A DNA stretch of 64,000 nucleotides from the NCBI GenBank assembly GCA_021029095.1, contig JAJOHG010000053.1, forward strand, positions 151,190-215,189, read 5' to 3'. A program made the position numbers and the translations under genes. Below the pieces are notes generated by a model that searched no databases, had not been told where the DNA came from, and saw only the letters and a program-made list of their open reading frames with translations. Positions 21,985-34,070 of the stretch are shown piece after piece. Every line of letters starts with the position of its first letter. Within the stretch, counting starts at the first letter, position 1. This stretch comes from Phellopilus nigrolimitatus. Taxonomy: Eukaryota > Basidiomycota > Agaricomycetes > Hymenochaetales > Hymenochaetaceae.

Positions 21985-23942
21985 TTACATCGGCCTGGTA
22001 TGCTCCTCTCCAAGCTCCAGTGTTTCTAGACCCAAACGAGTGAAGTGTGACATCTGCATCTCGCTGGAGTCCGAACTCGAGACCGAGGCCATGATCTTCT
22101 TTGGTCCGTCGCCGCCTCTGTTCGCACCAGGCCCCACAGTATACGGCACAAGTGCACCACGCAGATTGAGCGCAATGCGGCTGCCGACGATGCTGAAGCT
22201 TGCGCGCAGCGTGGGTGTAAGTGCGCCTATAAGCCCCTCTCGCAAAGATGGAAGCCCGGCAAGGAGTATGAAGTTCGATATGCTGAGCGCTGCAAAGAGA
22301 CAATCCTGTTCAGTTCAGTTTTCGATTTTGATTTTGATAGATGGACTTTGGGAAGAGAAAGGGAATTGGTAGATCCGGCCTGGCCTGCGCAAAAACTCGC
22401 AAGCAGATGAGTTTCTCACCGAGCATGATTGAGTAGTACAAGAAGCCATCGCGCACGAGGACGGTCAGGAGACGGGTTCTGGCGACCTTGACTGCGAGTG
22501 GGAAAGTACAGTAGAATCAAGACACGGTCAGATCTTTAACTTATAAATGAAGTATAATCACATGTTCTCAGAGCTCTTGCGAGCGTGAGCCCGAAGATCA
22601 CAGTATCAAAAGCAATGACGGCTGACCACACCGGGATAGTAACCGTCGGACTGAAGCGCGTAAGACCACTGGTACAGCCGAGAATTGGGCGGAGGCTGAT
22701 TACCAAGAAGAAAATAAGGAACATTGAATATATTGCCTGATATACAGTGTACAAGGAACTTACAGTGGTTCGCTCTTGACTGAAGTAAGAAACAAGACGC
22801 AACAGTTCAGCAGTTAGTTGGTTTATGCAACAAGTTATAAATTTGTACAATGAAATTTCTGCATGACGCGAATCATGGTAGCTAAGATGGTCACATCGGT
22901 AGCCTTGGCGGGAGGTTGAAACAATACCAATCAATCATTCAACAAATGCCACATCCTGAAATCACCCACCAAAGCAGTAAGGACGAGGAGTGCAACAATC
23001 ACACGGTTTCGTTCCCAGAGAGCGATTATCCTGAGGATGACAACGACTGAGAGGGGCGGGCAGTATTCAGATATAGCTCTTGAACCAAGTTGGATGATCC
23101 CGGAGCTCACTTTGCAGAGGAATCAAGAAAACCAGGGTACCCCTTAGCAGCATAGGTCAGCGAACCATGTCAGCGGATAGAAGCAAACTCACCAAGTGGA
23201 AAAATAATTTGCTTCGATTTTGCAGCTACGACACACATGTTAGGTTTGAGGCTTTTCTTGTCTATATTAAGTTACGAACAACTTTTGAGTCTGTAGTCAG
23301 CGTTTTCATATTTAGTGTCAGTTGCTTGGACGCACTGTATCAGAGGCATGAAGGTCGACTGAGTCTATACCCATGTACGGTAGCGATGTTAGTCCATTCT
23401 CCTGATTGAGACGAGCCAAATAGGATAGGATACGCACAAATAACATATAGGATACCTTCGATTACAGCTGGGTATCTAATGAGAAAAAAAAGAAACTTTC
23501 CACGCGTCCATTTTGCTCTCCAGACGAGGGAATACTGAAAATGAGTGGGAGTTTTAGAATCTGTCGCAAATGTCTTATAAAACTCGAGGCGGAGCGTACC
23601 TCTCTAAGTAGTGGAAAGGAATATGCAGGTAAGTATAATGTATGCAGATAGATTACGTGCAGAGACAAAATAAGATATGAGACATACTGTTCGATCGTGA
23701 TCATAATGTCATAAAGCATAGCAGAGAGTGAAATCACTCGAGAGCTTTCAGTACGGTACATCTCGCGATTCGTCAAATACAGCTCACCTGCCAGATACTT
23801 TGTAATTGAAGAGAGGTAAGGCAAAGCACGGATACGAAATTTCGTCACGCACTCTACATGTTTGTTGGTCTTGTACAACCTGGTTAAGCAACTTCAGCAG
23901 GTCTCCAAAAGGCAGGTTGCTTCCTTCAACGATGGAACTCAT
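21985..23942 (-). CDS. DUF6533-type seven-helix membrane protein
   Basis: A multi-exon gene on the minus strand. The first exon starts MSSIVEGSNLPFGDLLKLL. A later exon reads KYLAVISLSAMLYDIMITIEQ, once the GTGAGC...GAG intron is removed. This is the DUF6533 opening helix, followed by a VWRAKWTRGKFLFFLIRYP block. Downstream exons give VVVILRIIALWERNRVIVALLV, LGCTSG...PVWSAVIAFDTVIFGLTLARALR and a cytoplasmic C-terminus ending EEHTRPM. DUF6533 proteins are basidiomycete receptors or transporters of unknown ligand. One junction, between ...ITIE and ...SLVW, has consensus GTATGT/TTTTCAG ends but joins out of frame, so either the gene is broken there or I have the junction wrong. Confidence 0.65.
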
Positions 23943-23994
23943 TCCGATTGGTCAGTTAGGAAAAGTCGGCAAGATAGTGTCTGGCTGTTGTTGA

Positions 23995-24800
23995 CCTGCG
24001 GTAGACACTTCTTATAAAGTCTCATGAGCACATCATCATTGATGTGCACGCATGTCCGATGCTGATGCTGTTTGTCTCTATTTCCGACAGGATCACGAAA
24101 CCGAGTGCCAAAAGGATAGAGCGCACTGCATATTCAGCACAGAAACTGTTGCATCTTGTTGCATCTTTGAGCTAACAGATGCGACTCCGAAGCCACTGTT
24201 TCGGAGGCGTTTACAATCAAAAGAGGATTGTGCGCCTGTCTGTAACAGTGGTCCAAAGGCGCGGCCCTGAAAATGGATTTAATGGCAGTGAATATGCTCC
24301 TGAGTCTCCGACCTTCCAGCCATTGTGAACTGATTCATATGCCAGGTATAACTTTGTTGCTCGGGTCTCTGCTGAAGTATACCGTGGATTGCGAACTTCA
24401 GAGAGATTGGTTTGTGACCGATCATAGCGGGTAGTGCCTGCCTGTGTTCCAACGAATGACCGAATGACGTATCGTGGAAACACAACCGCGGCGTTTTCTT
24501 TCCTTTTCCGGTGCATTCTGCGTGTCCGTTTACCGTACGGGTCTCACAGCATGAACCTGAACTTTTCTTCACGCTGTGTCTAACTGAGTCTAACATGACT
24601 TCGCGTCTGCTGTGTTCTTTTCGATACCCGACCATTTGCGTCTCCTCCGCGTTCTCAGTCTGATTTTCGCGGCCAATCACATAATAATATTGCGCACACG
24701 GTGTCATTTATATTTTATGGACATTTTTACACTCGAGAAGCCACAGTTTGGGCGCCCGGGACACGCACCGTCGGCTTGCAAAGTTATCGATCGTGTACTG
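23995..24800. other. Intergenic, nothing recognised
   Basis: No ORF with family features. A minus-strand frame at 24279-24707 is composition-driven and has no homologous counterpart within the window. Confidence 0.3.
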
Positions 24801-25165
24801 TCGGCGACTATATAAATGGAGAGCTCATTTCCCACAAGCCTACGACTCTGCGAGCACGTCTGCTCGTTCACTGAACCGCCTCATTCGCTAAGTACCAGTC
24901 CATTGCTGTTACCACCGACCTCAGTGTCACGAAATGGAACACGCCATCTTTACAGCTTCTACTGCTTTCTCAGATATCCCTGTACTCCAAAATTATCGTT
25001 GACGCTGGTTATACTTGACAATGTGTCATGGACAGCTCGCAGACTGGAATATGATCTGACATATGCATTACCAGGAAGGCTCATCGTGGACTGTCGACAT
25101 CGACTAGCTGTAAGACTCGATGATGGCACTGAAGCCAGACCCTCAGTACATAACTTGCGTTGCTG
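24800..25165 (+). repeat. Block X, diverged third copy at arm-spacer junction
   Basis: Matches 29055-29445 in the same orientation and 11735-12120 inverted. Shared stretches include ACTCTGCGAGCA, TTCTACTGCTTTCTCA, GGTTATACTTGACAA, ATATGCATTACCAGGAA and TTGCTGAAGAAT. It is clearly more diverged than the two arm copies are from one another. It ends exactly where arm homology begins. Confidence 0.6.
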
Positions 25166-25327
25166 AAGAATCCTAAGCTGTCCGGTCCTGAGGAGAGCTC
25201 TTAGATAACATGTAGTTGAGACATAAGAAGACGGACTTGAATTTTTCAAAAGTACACAACATTCATACAAAGCTAACAAACATTCCTAAACTTCTTTTCC
25301 CGTTCCAAAATCGCAAGGACTTAATGC

Positions 25328-26389
25328 TCAATGACCATAGATCTGGACAATGGTGTCAACGACCTTCGCGGGCTTCCACTCGGGCCAGTCATCGTTCCCC
25401 AGCTCGTCTGGCTTGCCGACAACGCCCTTGCCCGCATCCCACTCCAAAATGAGGATCGACGGGAAGTCTGCTGGGTTCTTCGCAACCGCCGCCTCGAACT
25501 CGGCGCGCGGGCGGTGCGTGACGGCGAGCGGCTTGCCTGTACGTGTGCTATAATCGGCTACAATCTGGTTGAAACTCTGGAATTGCTTTTTCGTCAATAA
25601 CCCTGCATCTTGAATGGACTGAAATGGCTACGCACGATGCGGTCGCCCTCAATGCGGAAGATGCGCCCCTCGATCTTGGCGCGCGGGAGGGCCGTGAGCG
25701 AGTGCGCGACGAAGCGCCCAATATCCGTGCGGTGAGTGAACGAGATGGGCGCAGTGCCCGAGCCGCCGATGCTTGCCTTCCCGTTCTTGAAGTCAAATCC
25801 AAACGCCTCCGCGAATCCCCTACCGCGCCGAACATTTAGCTCACGAGATACAATAGAAATATGCATCGGCGGACTTACGGCGCGAAGATGAAGTCGGTGA
25901 ACGGCCCGGTGTAAAATGCCGCGTACGGCAGCCCGAGCTCCGCAAGCGTGCGCCTGAGCGCGGCCTTCACAGCGAAGATGCCCTCCGTCGCGCCGTCCGT
26001 CGGGTTCCCGAATTCGGAGGGCACGAACAGCCGCACGCCGGCGGTCTTCGCCGCGCGCGCGAGGTCCGCCTGCTGTGCGATCGCGGGCCCGCCGAGGGTG
26101 GAGATGAGGACGTCTATGCCTGCGAGCGCACCCGCGAGCGAGGCGGGGGACGCGTAGTCTACGGCGGAGAGCTTTGCGCCCTTCGCGACGAGCTCCTCGT
26201 GGCCGCCGGACTGAAAGCACTGGATGAGCAAGGGTTGTACGGTGAGTAGATAGAGGCGCAGCTCACCGAGCGTGTCAGGACCGAGACGGACGAGACGGCA
26301 CCCGACGCCTTCTTGTCGAGGAGAGCTTCAATGATAAACTTGCCGATGTTGCCCGCGCCGGCGACTGCGAAGCTCTTGTATCCAGACAT
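25328..26389 (-). CDS. NmrA-like NAD(P)-binding oxidoreductase, copy 3
   Basis: Minus-strand partner of copy 2, with the same four-exon structure and the same intron positions. It starts MSGYKSFAVAGAGNIGKF (Rossmann GxGxxG). VLISTLGGPAIAQQ, LFVPSEFGNPTDGAT, KNGKASIGGSG, FRIEGDRI and C-terminal VVDTIVQIYGH are intact. It keeps the NPTDGAT insertion shared with copy 2. The ATG is preceded by a TTGCA box common to all four copies and by TTTATAG promoter sequence. The region from the start codon to LFVPSEFG, including intron 1, is almost identical to copy 4, which points to gene conversion within the right arm. Confidence 0.85.
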
Positions 26390-27152
26390 TGCAATTGTAG
26401 TAGATGTTTCAAAGTACTAGTCAATCTGAGAGCACTGAGATCCTGCTCCCCTCTCTTTATAGTACGCCAGCATGTCTAGAATAACCAGCGAATGCGAGCG
26501 CCGGGCCATTGAACGCGACATCGACGCAATTACAAGCAAGACTTCGTCAATCTTCATGCTTACGCGAGACGACCTCCAGACGCCTCCGACTCGGAAACCC
26601 GAGAATGGAAAGTCGGGAGCAAATTCCAGTCAGCGCATGCCCGGATGTGGATAGTTATCATTATAAAAACCCGAAAATAGAAGATGCTGACTAAGGTGAC
26701 GTAGAAGGCGGCCGGAGACGCAGTTCTCGCGAAAAGCGAAGATGGAAAGACGTCAGTCAGCTTTGAATTTGAGGAATGGGAACTTGTTCGAAGATGCATA
26801 CAGTTGATGTACCTTAGGGTGTTATCCTTCTTGACTATTGAATTTCGAAGGCTACTGACGTTTATTTTCGTCAACAAGCATCCAAAAGGTGACATGGAAT
26901 GACGGTGTTTCAGGAACAATCCTATTATCACTCGAGTGAGCTGTTGGAAAAGCGAGTGGCCCGGCTGGAGGGCTGTGAGGCTCATACTGAAGATTGTCGA
27001 AATGGGGGCTCGTTATGAACGTTTGTCAGTTACCTTCATACCAATACTACTTTTGTACTTCTAAAAAACAATCAAGTCATCTGTATGCTATTTAAGAGTG
27101 ACTCGCCTCAGGACTGGTCAGATATATTTTCTTCGTCTAAGTACTGACAACG

Positions 27153-28564
27153 ATGAGCTCCGAGTCAGCCTGCTCGGAGTCGAATAGTTTCGGTGTACGG
27201 GAAACTGATGGGATCAACGGCGATCAGAGTCAGATAGTGGCCGATCCGCTGCAAGCCGAACTTGTAACTTCTCGTCGAGGACGCGGTCGACCCAGGAAGC
27301 ATCCGACTCCAGACGCGACCGTTGCTCAAACTCCTCCTCCTCAAGCACCTCAACGACAAGGACGTCTGGAGCAGGAGGAAATAACCGATAAAGAGGCTCC
27401 AGTCATTGGTGCGCTGGAACTACCTCGTCGGGGAAGAGGCCGACCGAGAAAAGCACCCGTGTCAGACACATTCTCGGTGGTCACTTCGCCAGTGGCTCAT
27501 CCTGTAGAACCTGAGACCCATACACGAGACCCGCTGACAGACGCGTCAACATACATCAACCACGACGGCAACTCCAGTGACTCCCCCGACAACAACAACG
27601 ACGACGAGCAGACGCTGACTCCGAAAACAGTCGCGATGGACAGCAACGGAAGTGCAGGTGCAATCCCGATTGCAGAGGACAAGTTACGCTACGAGACCGC
27701 CCGCAAGGAGCTTATACTCTCCCTGCAGAAGAAGCGCGCGGTCGACAGACAACTGGTGAGCCCTTCGTTCTTTCCGACATTCCGAGTCATATGGCACACC
27801 CTATCAATTGTAATTGTTCCTTCTGACAATTGCCGCCCGGTGCTATCTCTGTTTCTATCCTATTGTCCACCTTGTGACGCGCTGACGCCAGCTATCCTCC
27901 CCGTCTATAAAAAGGCGCAGCTTGAGGTCCAGATCTACAACTTCGAGGGCTCCTACCTCTCCGAGACCGCGCAGCACAGTGGCGGAAACATCATTCAAGG
28001 CTTCGATGGCTACCTCAAGACGCAGAACGTCGGCCGGCGCAGGCACGAGATCACAGACGCCGACCGCGTCTTCTCGAACAGCTCGATGACCTACCAAAAG
28101 GTGCGCGGCGCACTCCCGTATCTCTTCCCCTTCGCCCCGTGTACTCTCCCCGCGACCCGCGGGAGCTTAATTTATGCAAGGGACATAATTTATTGACGGA
28201 TTTTGCGCCGTGCACACAGAGCCTCGAGCTGCTCGGCGACGCAGACGCAGACGCAGACACCATGGCCGACGGCCCTCTCTCGTCCTCGGGCGGGACGCTG
28301 AGTCTGCTGGGCGGCTCGCGCGGGCCGACGCCGGGGTTGACGACGGTCGTTCTTCCGCCGCCGAGCGCACGCAGCCAGCAGGAGCTCAGCGCGGCGCAGC
28401 AGAAGAAGGCACGCGACAAGGAGTACCAGCGCCGCAAGCGGGCGTCGGCGGCGCGCGACAGGAGCCAGGCGAGGGCCGTGGCGGGCGACGACGACAGCGA
28501 GTCTTTTGCTGCGGGTTCGAGCAGGCGGCCGAGCAAGAAGCCGCGCACTGCGGACGACGATTGA
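27153..28564 (+). CDS. EAF6: Eaf6 paralogue C, fused to twin AT-hooks
   Basis: Exons 27153-27755, 27915-28100 and 28220-28564, about 377 aa, far longer than usual Eaf6 (roughly 110-200 aa). The N-terminal half holds two AT-hook motifs, RRGRGRPRKHP (27273-27305) and RRGRGRPRKAP (about 27426-27458), that would bind AT-rich minor grooves. The Eaf6 core follows: YETARKELILSLQKKR, an intron ending at an aaaaag acceptor so that AQLEVQIYNFEGSYL is continuous, NIIQGFDGYL, RVFSNSSMTYQK. An acidic DADADAD stretch and a basic KKARDKEYQRRKRAS end complete it. It appears to be the intact member. The expected role is an accessory subunit of NuA4/NuA3-type histone acetyltransferases. It lies head-to-head with NmrA copy 3. 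Confidence 0.85.
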
Positions 28565-28605
28565 ACTCTGAAGTGTATTGCATTAACTAGGAACCTGTAT
28601 TGGTA

Positions 28606-28840
28606 GCTGAAAGGCGACAAAATCTCGCATGCAAGTGTGTGTTCACCTTTGGTCCAGAAAGCTTACTTCCGTGTCCATCAGTCGCGATGGATTTCCTGGC
28701 TCCCAATTAACCTCGAACAGGCACGCCAGATACAGAGCTTCTCCCGTGTCAATACCAGTACTCAATTTGAAGCTCAAGAAGAAAGAAAAAATCATCAAAC
28801 TGGGTCCGGCCTCTAGCAAAAGTACTGACGTTGCGGAAGT
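28606..28840 (+). pseudogene. Fragment copied from the OB-fold gene, right arm
   Basis: Counterpart of 12360-12590. It begins GCTGAAAGGCGACAAAATC, keeps the GCAAGT splice-donor context and the CTCGAAC / GTGTCAATACCAGTACTC landmarks, then drifts. It starts 42 bp after the Eaf6 C stop codon. The open frame that runs on to 29201 is not the frame of the source gene and is not taken as a protein. Confidence 0.65.
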
Positions 28841-29054
28841 AGCCACTGCCTTTCCGGCGCCTGTTGTATCCGATTTGCATTATACGCTTCCTCAGGCTGC
28901 TTTTCGCCGTACAATCGCATCGTTTCGTTCCCCTCGCGTACGGCATCCATTATACTATATGGACACCCTGCGCTCAGAATATCATATTTCGCGCGCTCGG
29001 CACACTCGCCATCCTTTCTGCAAAAATTTCGATCGCATCAACTCAGGTCAGAGG

Positions 29055-29445
29055 ACTTATTTTCCCCAGGGCTACAACTCTGCGAGCATGTATATTTTGC
29101 TACCACCATTCACTGAACTGTCCCCTTCGTCGATTACGGTATCAGGCACCAGTCTTGTCGTCAACCTAGACATCACCGAGCAGAACACGCCGTCTTTATA
29201 ATTTCTACTGCTTTCTCACTGGCAGATACCCCTGGACTTCAGAAATATCGCTGACGTTGGTTATACTTGACAAAGTGTTATTGGACAGCTGGAAAGTGGA
29301 GTCCGCGGACTGGAATACAATCTGGTATATGCATTACCAGGAACACTCACAGTGATCTCTCGACATTGACTAGCCGTAGGACTCGATGGTGGCGCGTTCC
29401 CATCCAGACCCTCAGTACAAAACTTGCTTTGCTGAAGAATTCTAC
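29055..29445 (+). repeat. Dispersed non-coding block X, right-arm copy
   Basis: Mirror copy of 11735-12120 and relative of 24800-25165. It ends at GCTGAAGAATTCTACC. No coding capacity is recognised. Confidence 0.5.
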
Positions 29446-29636
29446 CTGCAAGCTTTCAAAATTCTCAACTGTATGAATTGTTCGTATAGGGTCAAGGTAT
29501 TACACCGAAAGACCGCCACTTAATCACAGCTTTATTATTACAGACTCGGCCTTATCGAAGTATCAAGAAATTCGACGGAATGCAGTACGAAGACGGCCAA
29601 CTGGCGAAGTACATACGTATGTATGCATTGCATTAA

Positions 29637-30014
29637 TCACAGGCGAGCACAGTTGAGGCCCACGTCTGCGAAAGCGGAAGCAAAAGTCACGAATGCTTAA
29701 AGTAGGTTTAACAGAGAGTAGAGTGCGATGAGCGTACTGTCGCAGCATGCGAGCACCGCATCGGCAGGGCAGGGGAAAGCGTTAGGGCTGGCGAACACGC
29801 ACTCCGGAAAGCCACCCGGGAGGACCTGCAACGGCGAATGCGCTTTAGCTTGCGAGGTTGGGGAAGTGTTTGAGGGAAAACGCACAGATGGAAGATTGCA
29901 GCAGCTCAAGACGCCGCTGGCGCACTGTGCCGCTTGCGGGGCAGCGTGCGAGAGCACGATGAAAGTTGCCGCAAAGACGGCGGCGAGGAGGTCCTTGGTG
30001 AAAATAGCGAACAT
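29637..30014 (-). CDS. Hydrophobin-like eight-cysteine small secreted protein (member 2)
   Basis: Three-exon mirror copy of member 1 with the same 378-bp span. It starts MFAIFTKDLLAAVF at 30014, a signal peptide ending at the AAPQ region. The cysteine pattern is C-x6-CC-x12-C-x9-C-x7-CC-x6-C, with the last cysteine in a tiny third exon (NVGLNCARL). Splice sites match member 1. A few substitutions (for example PADAVLACC for PANAALACC) show independent drift with the cysteines preserved, so both copies are probably functional. Confidence 0.75.
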
Positions 30015-30418
30015 TTTGTTTTGCGGAGTTGGTTGGCTGGACGTTGTTTTTATTGTGTGGAAGTGAGGGTGGACTCTGATAACGAAAAACTCCCAGCCTT
30101 TATAGCACAGCGAGACGGGGAGCCCGGGGAGCATGATATGATGCTTGGGTCGATCGACATAGCTGCACTGGTCATTAGGGCCAAGATCGCTGGGTCGACG
30201 CTGGCAGTCTTCGATATTGAAAGAAAGTGAGGTTGTGTTAGCATACTATTTATTCGAAGAAGCACAAGGAGATCCTCGCCCTTGTCGATTGGTAGCCTAA
30301 CAACTGAATTCTGAAGTCGGCGCGTGCTCGACTCAGAACACTTCAAAAGCATGCTGTTTTCCGGAAGTGTTTTCTACGATGAGAAGAGTTGAGTCCAACT
30401 TCTTTGCACGAAAAGAGC

Positions 30419-30434
30419 TTGTGGCTTGCCATAA
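30419..30434 (-). promoter_or_regulatory. Conserved upstream dyad (copy 2)
   Basis: In gene orientation TTATGGCAAGCCACAA, then AGCTCTTTTCGTGCAAAG. It lies 405 bp upstream of ATG 30014, exactly as for member 1. One dyad arm has mutated (TTGTGGC to TTATGGC). Confidence 0.5.
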
Positions 30435-31750
30435 TCAGATTTTGATTGCTCGTGGCCTTCTCTACTACGGTCCCGCACGTCGTTAATGTCAACGCCATTT
30501 TTTTTATTGCGCCGACTTTCGAGTGAATTATGCTCCACAGACGCGCCAAGCACATCTCTCGAGGTCACGTTTGTAAGTTGGATTCGCGGGTTGCTGGTTT
30601 TTTCTAGTTCCTTGGTTTAGACCTACTCCGAGATGGCCGTCAACGAGCTTCCTAGACTACATAGCGAAGATCATCATGAAAGAAAGTCTTATGTTCGTCT
30701 TTACACGAGGCGTCGGAACAGGAATCAAAACGGAAGGTGGCAATGCGGCCCAGAGGACAAATAAAAGAACAGAAAATAAAGCAGAAAGAACTCAAGTAAG
30801 GACCGTGCAATGGATGCCTTGCTCGGCCGCGAAAACATAAACAATCACAGAGCGACATACCGAACGCCTCATCAAGGGCCTTTATCCTTGGGCGTTGCGA
30901 GGATGGGTGGACCGCTGGGTAAGACCATGCTTCCGCGAATTAGTTCTTCTGTTTTATGGTGCCAACGCGAGCGGGAAATGAACTTGTAGCAGTTCTGAGA
31001 TAACGGTCCCGAAGTCACATATTTGACTTTCATCGGATGGTGAGGCTATTTCTTTTTATAGCTCGAAATCCGTAACAACTTTTCGCGGGAAGTTACAACT
31101 GTGACTTGGCAGGAAACGTAGCCCGTCAAGCAGATATCAATATATCGACCCAAAAAAGGAAACAAATTAAAGCTGAAACGGGTACCCTGACGAAATATTA
31201 TGCTGAAGTTTGACGAACGCACTTTGTGCCCGGTCCGACTGCAAATCGCGGCTTCAAGTAGTCAGTTCCCTCAGCGAGGACATATGCGAATCACGTCGCC
31301 GCAGCGCGCGTGCACGCTGGCGTAGATGTGCGCCATTTGGCGACGTCGGTTGGCGGATCATGTAGTGGAATTAGTGACACGCGTCAGATAGTGGACTACT
31401 TACAAAGAGGTAGAAAAGAAACACACGCGCAACAGTTCATGCTCTCTGGTGCGGCTGCAACTGCGAGGCGGTAGGCCATTCACAACTTTGGGTCGTAACG
31501 TCCTTGTCACCGCCCCTGTTCGCCATCTTCGTCGCTAATAGTTCAAGTTCTGGCGTGAAGAATAGGCCATAACATTTCCAAGATGATGTTTGTTCGGTGG
31601 TTGCAAATTTACTTTCACAGCGATTATGTAATTGGCGCTGGAGAAAATGTTCCACTGACCACGTTTCAGAATCCCCGTTCTGAATCGAATCCCAAATAAT
31701 CGGCTATCTTCCCAGTACCGACTCAAATCTTCGGCAAAGCTGTAGGCTTC
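30435..31750. other. Intergenic, right-arm counterpart of 9.2-10.7 kb
   Basis: Patchily similar to the left arm in inverted orientation, with indels. No gene is recognised. Confidence 0.4.
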
Positions 31751-33138
31751 ATGTCTAACTTTTGCTCGGGTGACAATGATGGAACTCAGCAGCTAGCAAC
31801 TAAGGGTTTGCATGGCTATTCTAGTCCATTTCGCTCTTTGCTCGATGCCGCCATCGACATCGTCTCGCAAGGCTCGTCTTCCAAAGCATCTGTCGAAATG
31901 AAGATATTTCAGACCGTGCAAGGACATCAAGGCATTCCCAATATTCTGAATCTTGGCGGTTTCATTATCCCTCGTCCTATGTGCATTTCCAGCGATTTGA
32001 AGGATGTTCAAGTTTGCAATGGTTACTACGAAACACGGAACAAGCTGACATGCAAATCTGTCATCGAACCTCGTGTCCAGAATTACTGGATCATTTCGAC
32101 TAAGGGCGAGAGTCTCATCGGTGCCAAACCGTACGACATCGCTCGCGCTGCTCTGGACGGCATAATAGGTACGCTTTTCATCGGTCCTTTCTATAGTGTA
32201 ATCTAAGAAGAGCATGTAGGTCACTTCAATCTCTTCTTGATAGGTTATCTGCATCAGGATGTCTCCTATGACAGTATTTACAAAATGCCGAAAGCAGTGC
32301 AACGCAGTCGCGATGATATACAGAAGACGAATATATGCTTTTCCCATCCTAAGTGCGTCGTCTCTTCCTTGGGATGGGAGTCGAACTGATATTCGAGCAC
32401 CAGACTTCAAAAGACGAGCAAATTTAATTTTTTGTTGGAGCATATGAGTGAATGCTCGGGGTTCATCGTCGATGGCGATCAGGCAGTTGAGTGGAGGAAA
32501 GGCCGTGAGGCAGGGAGACATCGCTCGGTACGTATTTATCATTGTCGCGAAAGAAGCCCTCGACTCTTGAGAACTAAGGACGGCTTCATTCAAAGGGAAC
32601 TTTGCCGTTTATGTCGTACCGGATTACTCGAGGCTGGATCCTAGATGAGTTCATTCTGCACACGGCCATTGACGACCTTGAATCATTCGCGTGGGTGGTC
32701 TTGTGGTGTGCTTTACACAAGCTAGAAAATCCTTCAAAACTCGAGGCTCTTTGGATCGAACGTTTGACCGCCGACGAACTCCGTCATGTTCTTGGTGGAA
32801 AGATCAGCATCATTTTCGACCTATCTAAGAAATCAGCGATACGTACATTGACGTTCTCCAAACCACTCGTGCTGCTCTTGCCTTTGGTCTCAAAGTGGTT
32901 GTCTGTTGCCCGGGAAGCCGCGGAGCGACTCGATACGTTTCTGCGGGATTTTGTCGAAGACAGCCCGCACGAGACTCTGGAAGACGTCATCACCGATTCT
33001 GTTTTCGCCAACGAGGAAAATGGATTATATGACCAACTTAAGGACATGTGCATAGGCGTGTATGCAGAGTACCTTCAGGCGGGTGTGGGATTTCTGAAGT
33101 CGCGTATGGAAAGGCCTACAGCGAAGCCGACTGCTTGA
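31751..33138 (+). CDS. FunK1 fungal-type protein kinase, copy c
   Basis: Mirror partner of copy b with the same four-exon layout; exon 1 is 31751-32168 with a GTACGC donor. The catalytic loop reads YLHQDVSYDSIY: the Asp is kept, but the metal-ligating Asn is Ser, so activity is questionable. GFIVDGDQAVEW, HTAIDDLESFAWVVLW and the AREAAERLDTFL helix are retained. The N-terminus (MSNFCSGDNDGTQQLA) is shorter than in copies a and d. Phases stay open through all exons. Confidence 0.6.
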
Positions 33139-33591
33139 CGCAGTGCGGGTGTAGGTCCTGTGCAACGTTGCATTTCATCGCCGACGTCTCCTGTCTGGAC
33201 AAGCTGCACCTTGAATGGGACGGGAAACCTAAAGAATACCAATGGATAGCGGATGGTGGATGAACACATCTCTCAATTATCTTTATTATATTTATCGGTA
33301 CCACGCCGCAGACAAAATTATTAGACATGGCTTGACCACAACATTGGGAATGTAAAGCTCTAGCTCCGAATACTTGTATGCACTGCAGAGTTTCCAGTCT
33401 CTGGTTAGCTACATAACCTGTAGTAGCCGAACCACTACTTAACTTTTGATCGCCGGCCCTCTGAGTTCGTGCTCGTGAGCTCGTGATTCGAAGCAAGTTT
33501 AATCTGTTCAGTTCTGAGGAGAGTAACATATAATTGGGGCAAAGGAGCAGGGACTTCACTTTCTGCTCTACTGCCATCCCCGAAAAGAATA

Positions 33592-33984
33592 ATGACAGTC
33601 GCCGCGGTCAGATTGAAACGAAACATTTCACGAGTTACCCGGACTAAGCCAAATTTGGCGCGTGTTGGAAGTGCCGACTCGACGTCTATGTCGGGTTGTT
33701 AGGATACTATATGCATCCGAAGGTGCGTAGAATAAATATGCACCAAATATGTATCACATGTGCCGGCGAGAAAATATTTGTGCCTGCGTTAGAGTCAAAG
33801 TCTAGTTTTGTCTATTATACTGCTTGTACATTGCTCAACCTGAATATGTTCCGAAATATTTTCAGTCGAGAGACTTTGCCAGCAGACAAAGTGCAGTTGA
33901 ACAGGCGGGGCCATCCGATACGCGTCCAAATCTCGCCGAGTCCATGTGAGCTCATTTCGTTTCAATCTGACCCGCGGCTGTCAT
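33592..33984. mobile_element. Small TIR element (MITE-like), right-arm copy
   Basis: Same element as 7025-7425, inverted with the arm. Its ends are ATGACAGTCGCCGCGGTCAG and the complement of ATGACAGCCGCGGGTCAG. No coding capacity. Confidence 0.6.
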
Positions 33985-34070
33985 GACTTACGCAAAGAAC
34001 AATAAAATACATGGCCTTCGTACAAAACCAACAAACATTCCCAATGATTTCCTTTCCACAAGAGTTAAAC

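Noticed and set aside
24279..24707. 142-codon minus-strand frame
   Set aside because: No domain, no homologous frame elsewhere in the window and no splice support.
28629..29201. 190-codon plus-strand frame after Eaf6 C
   Set aside because: It runs in a different frame from the OB-fold gene fragment it covers and then into block X; the left-arm counterpart is interrupted.
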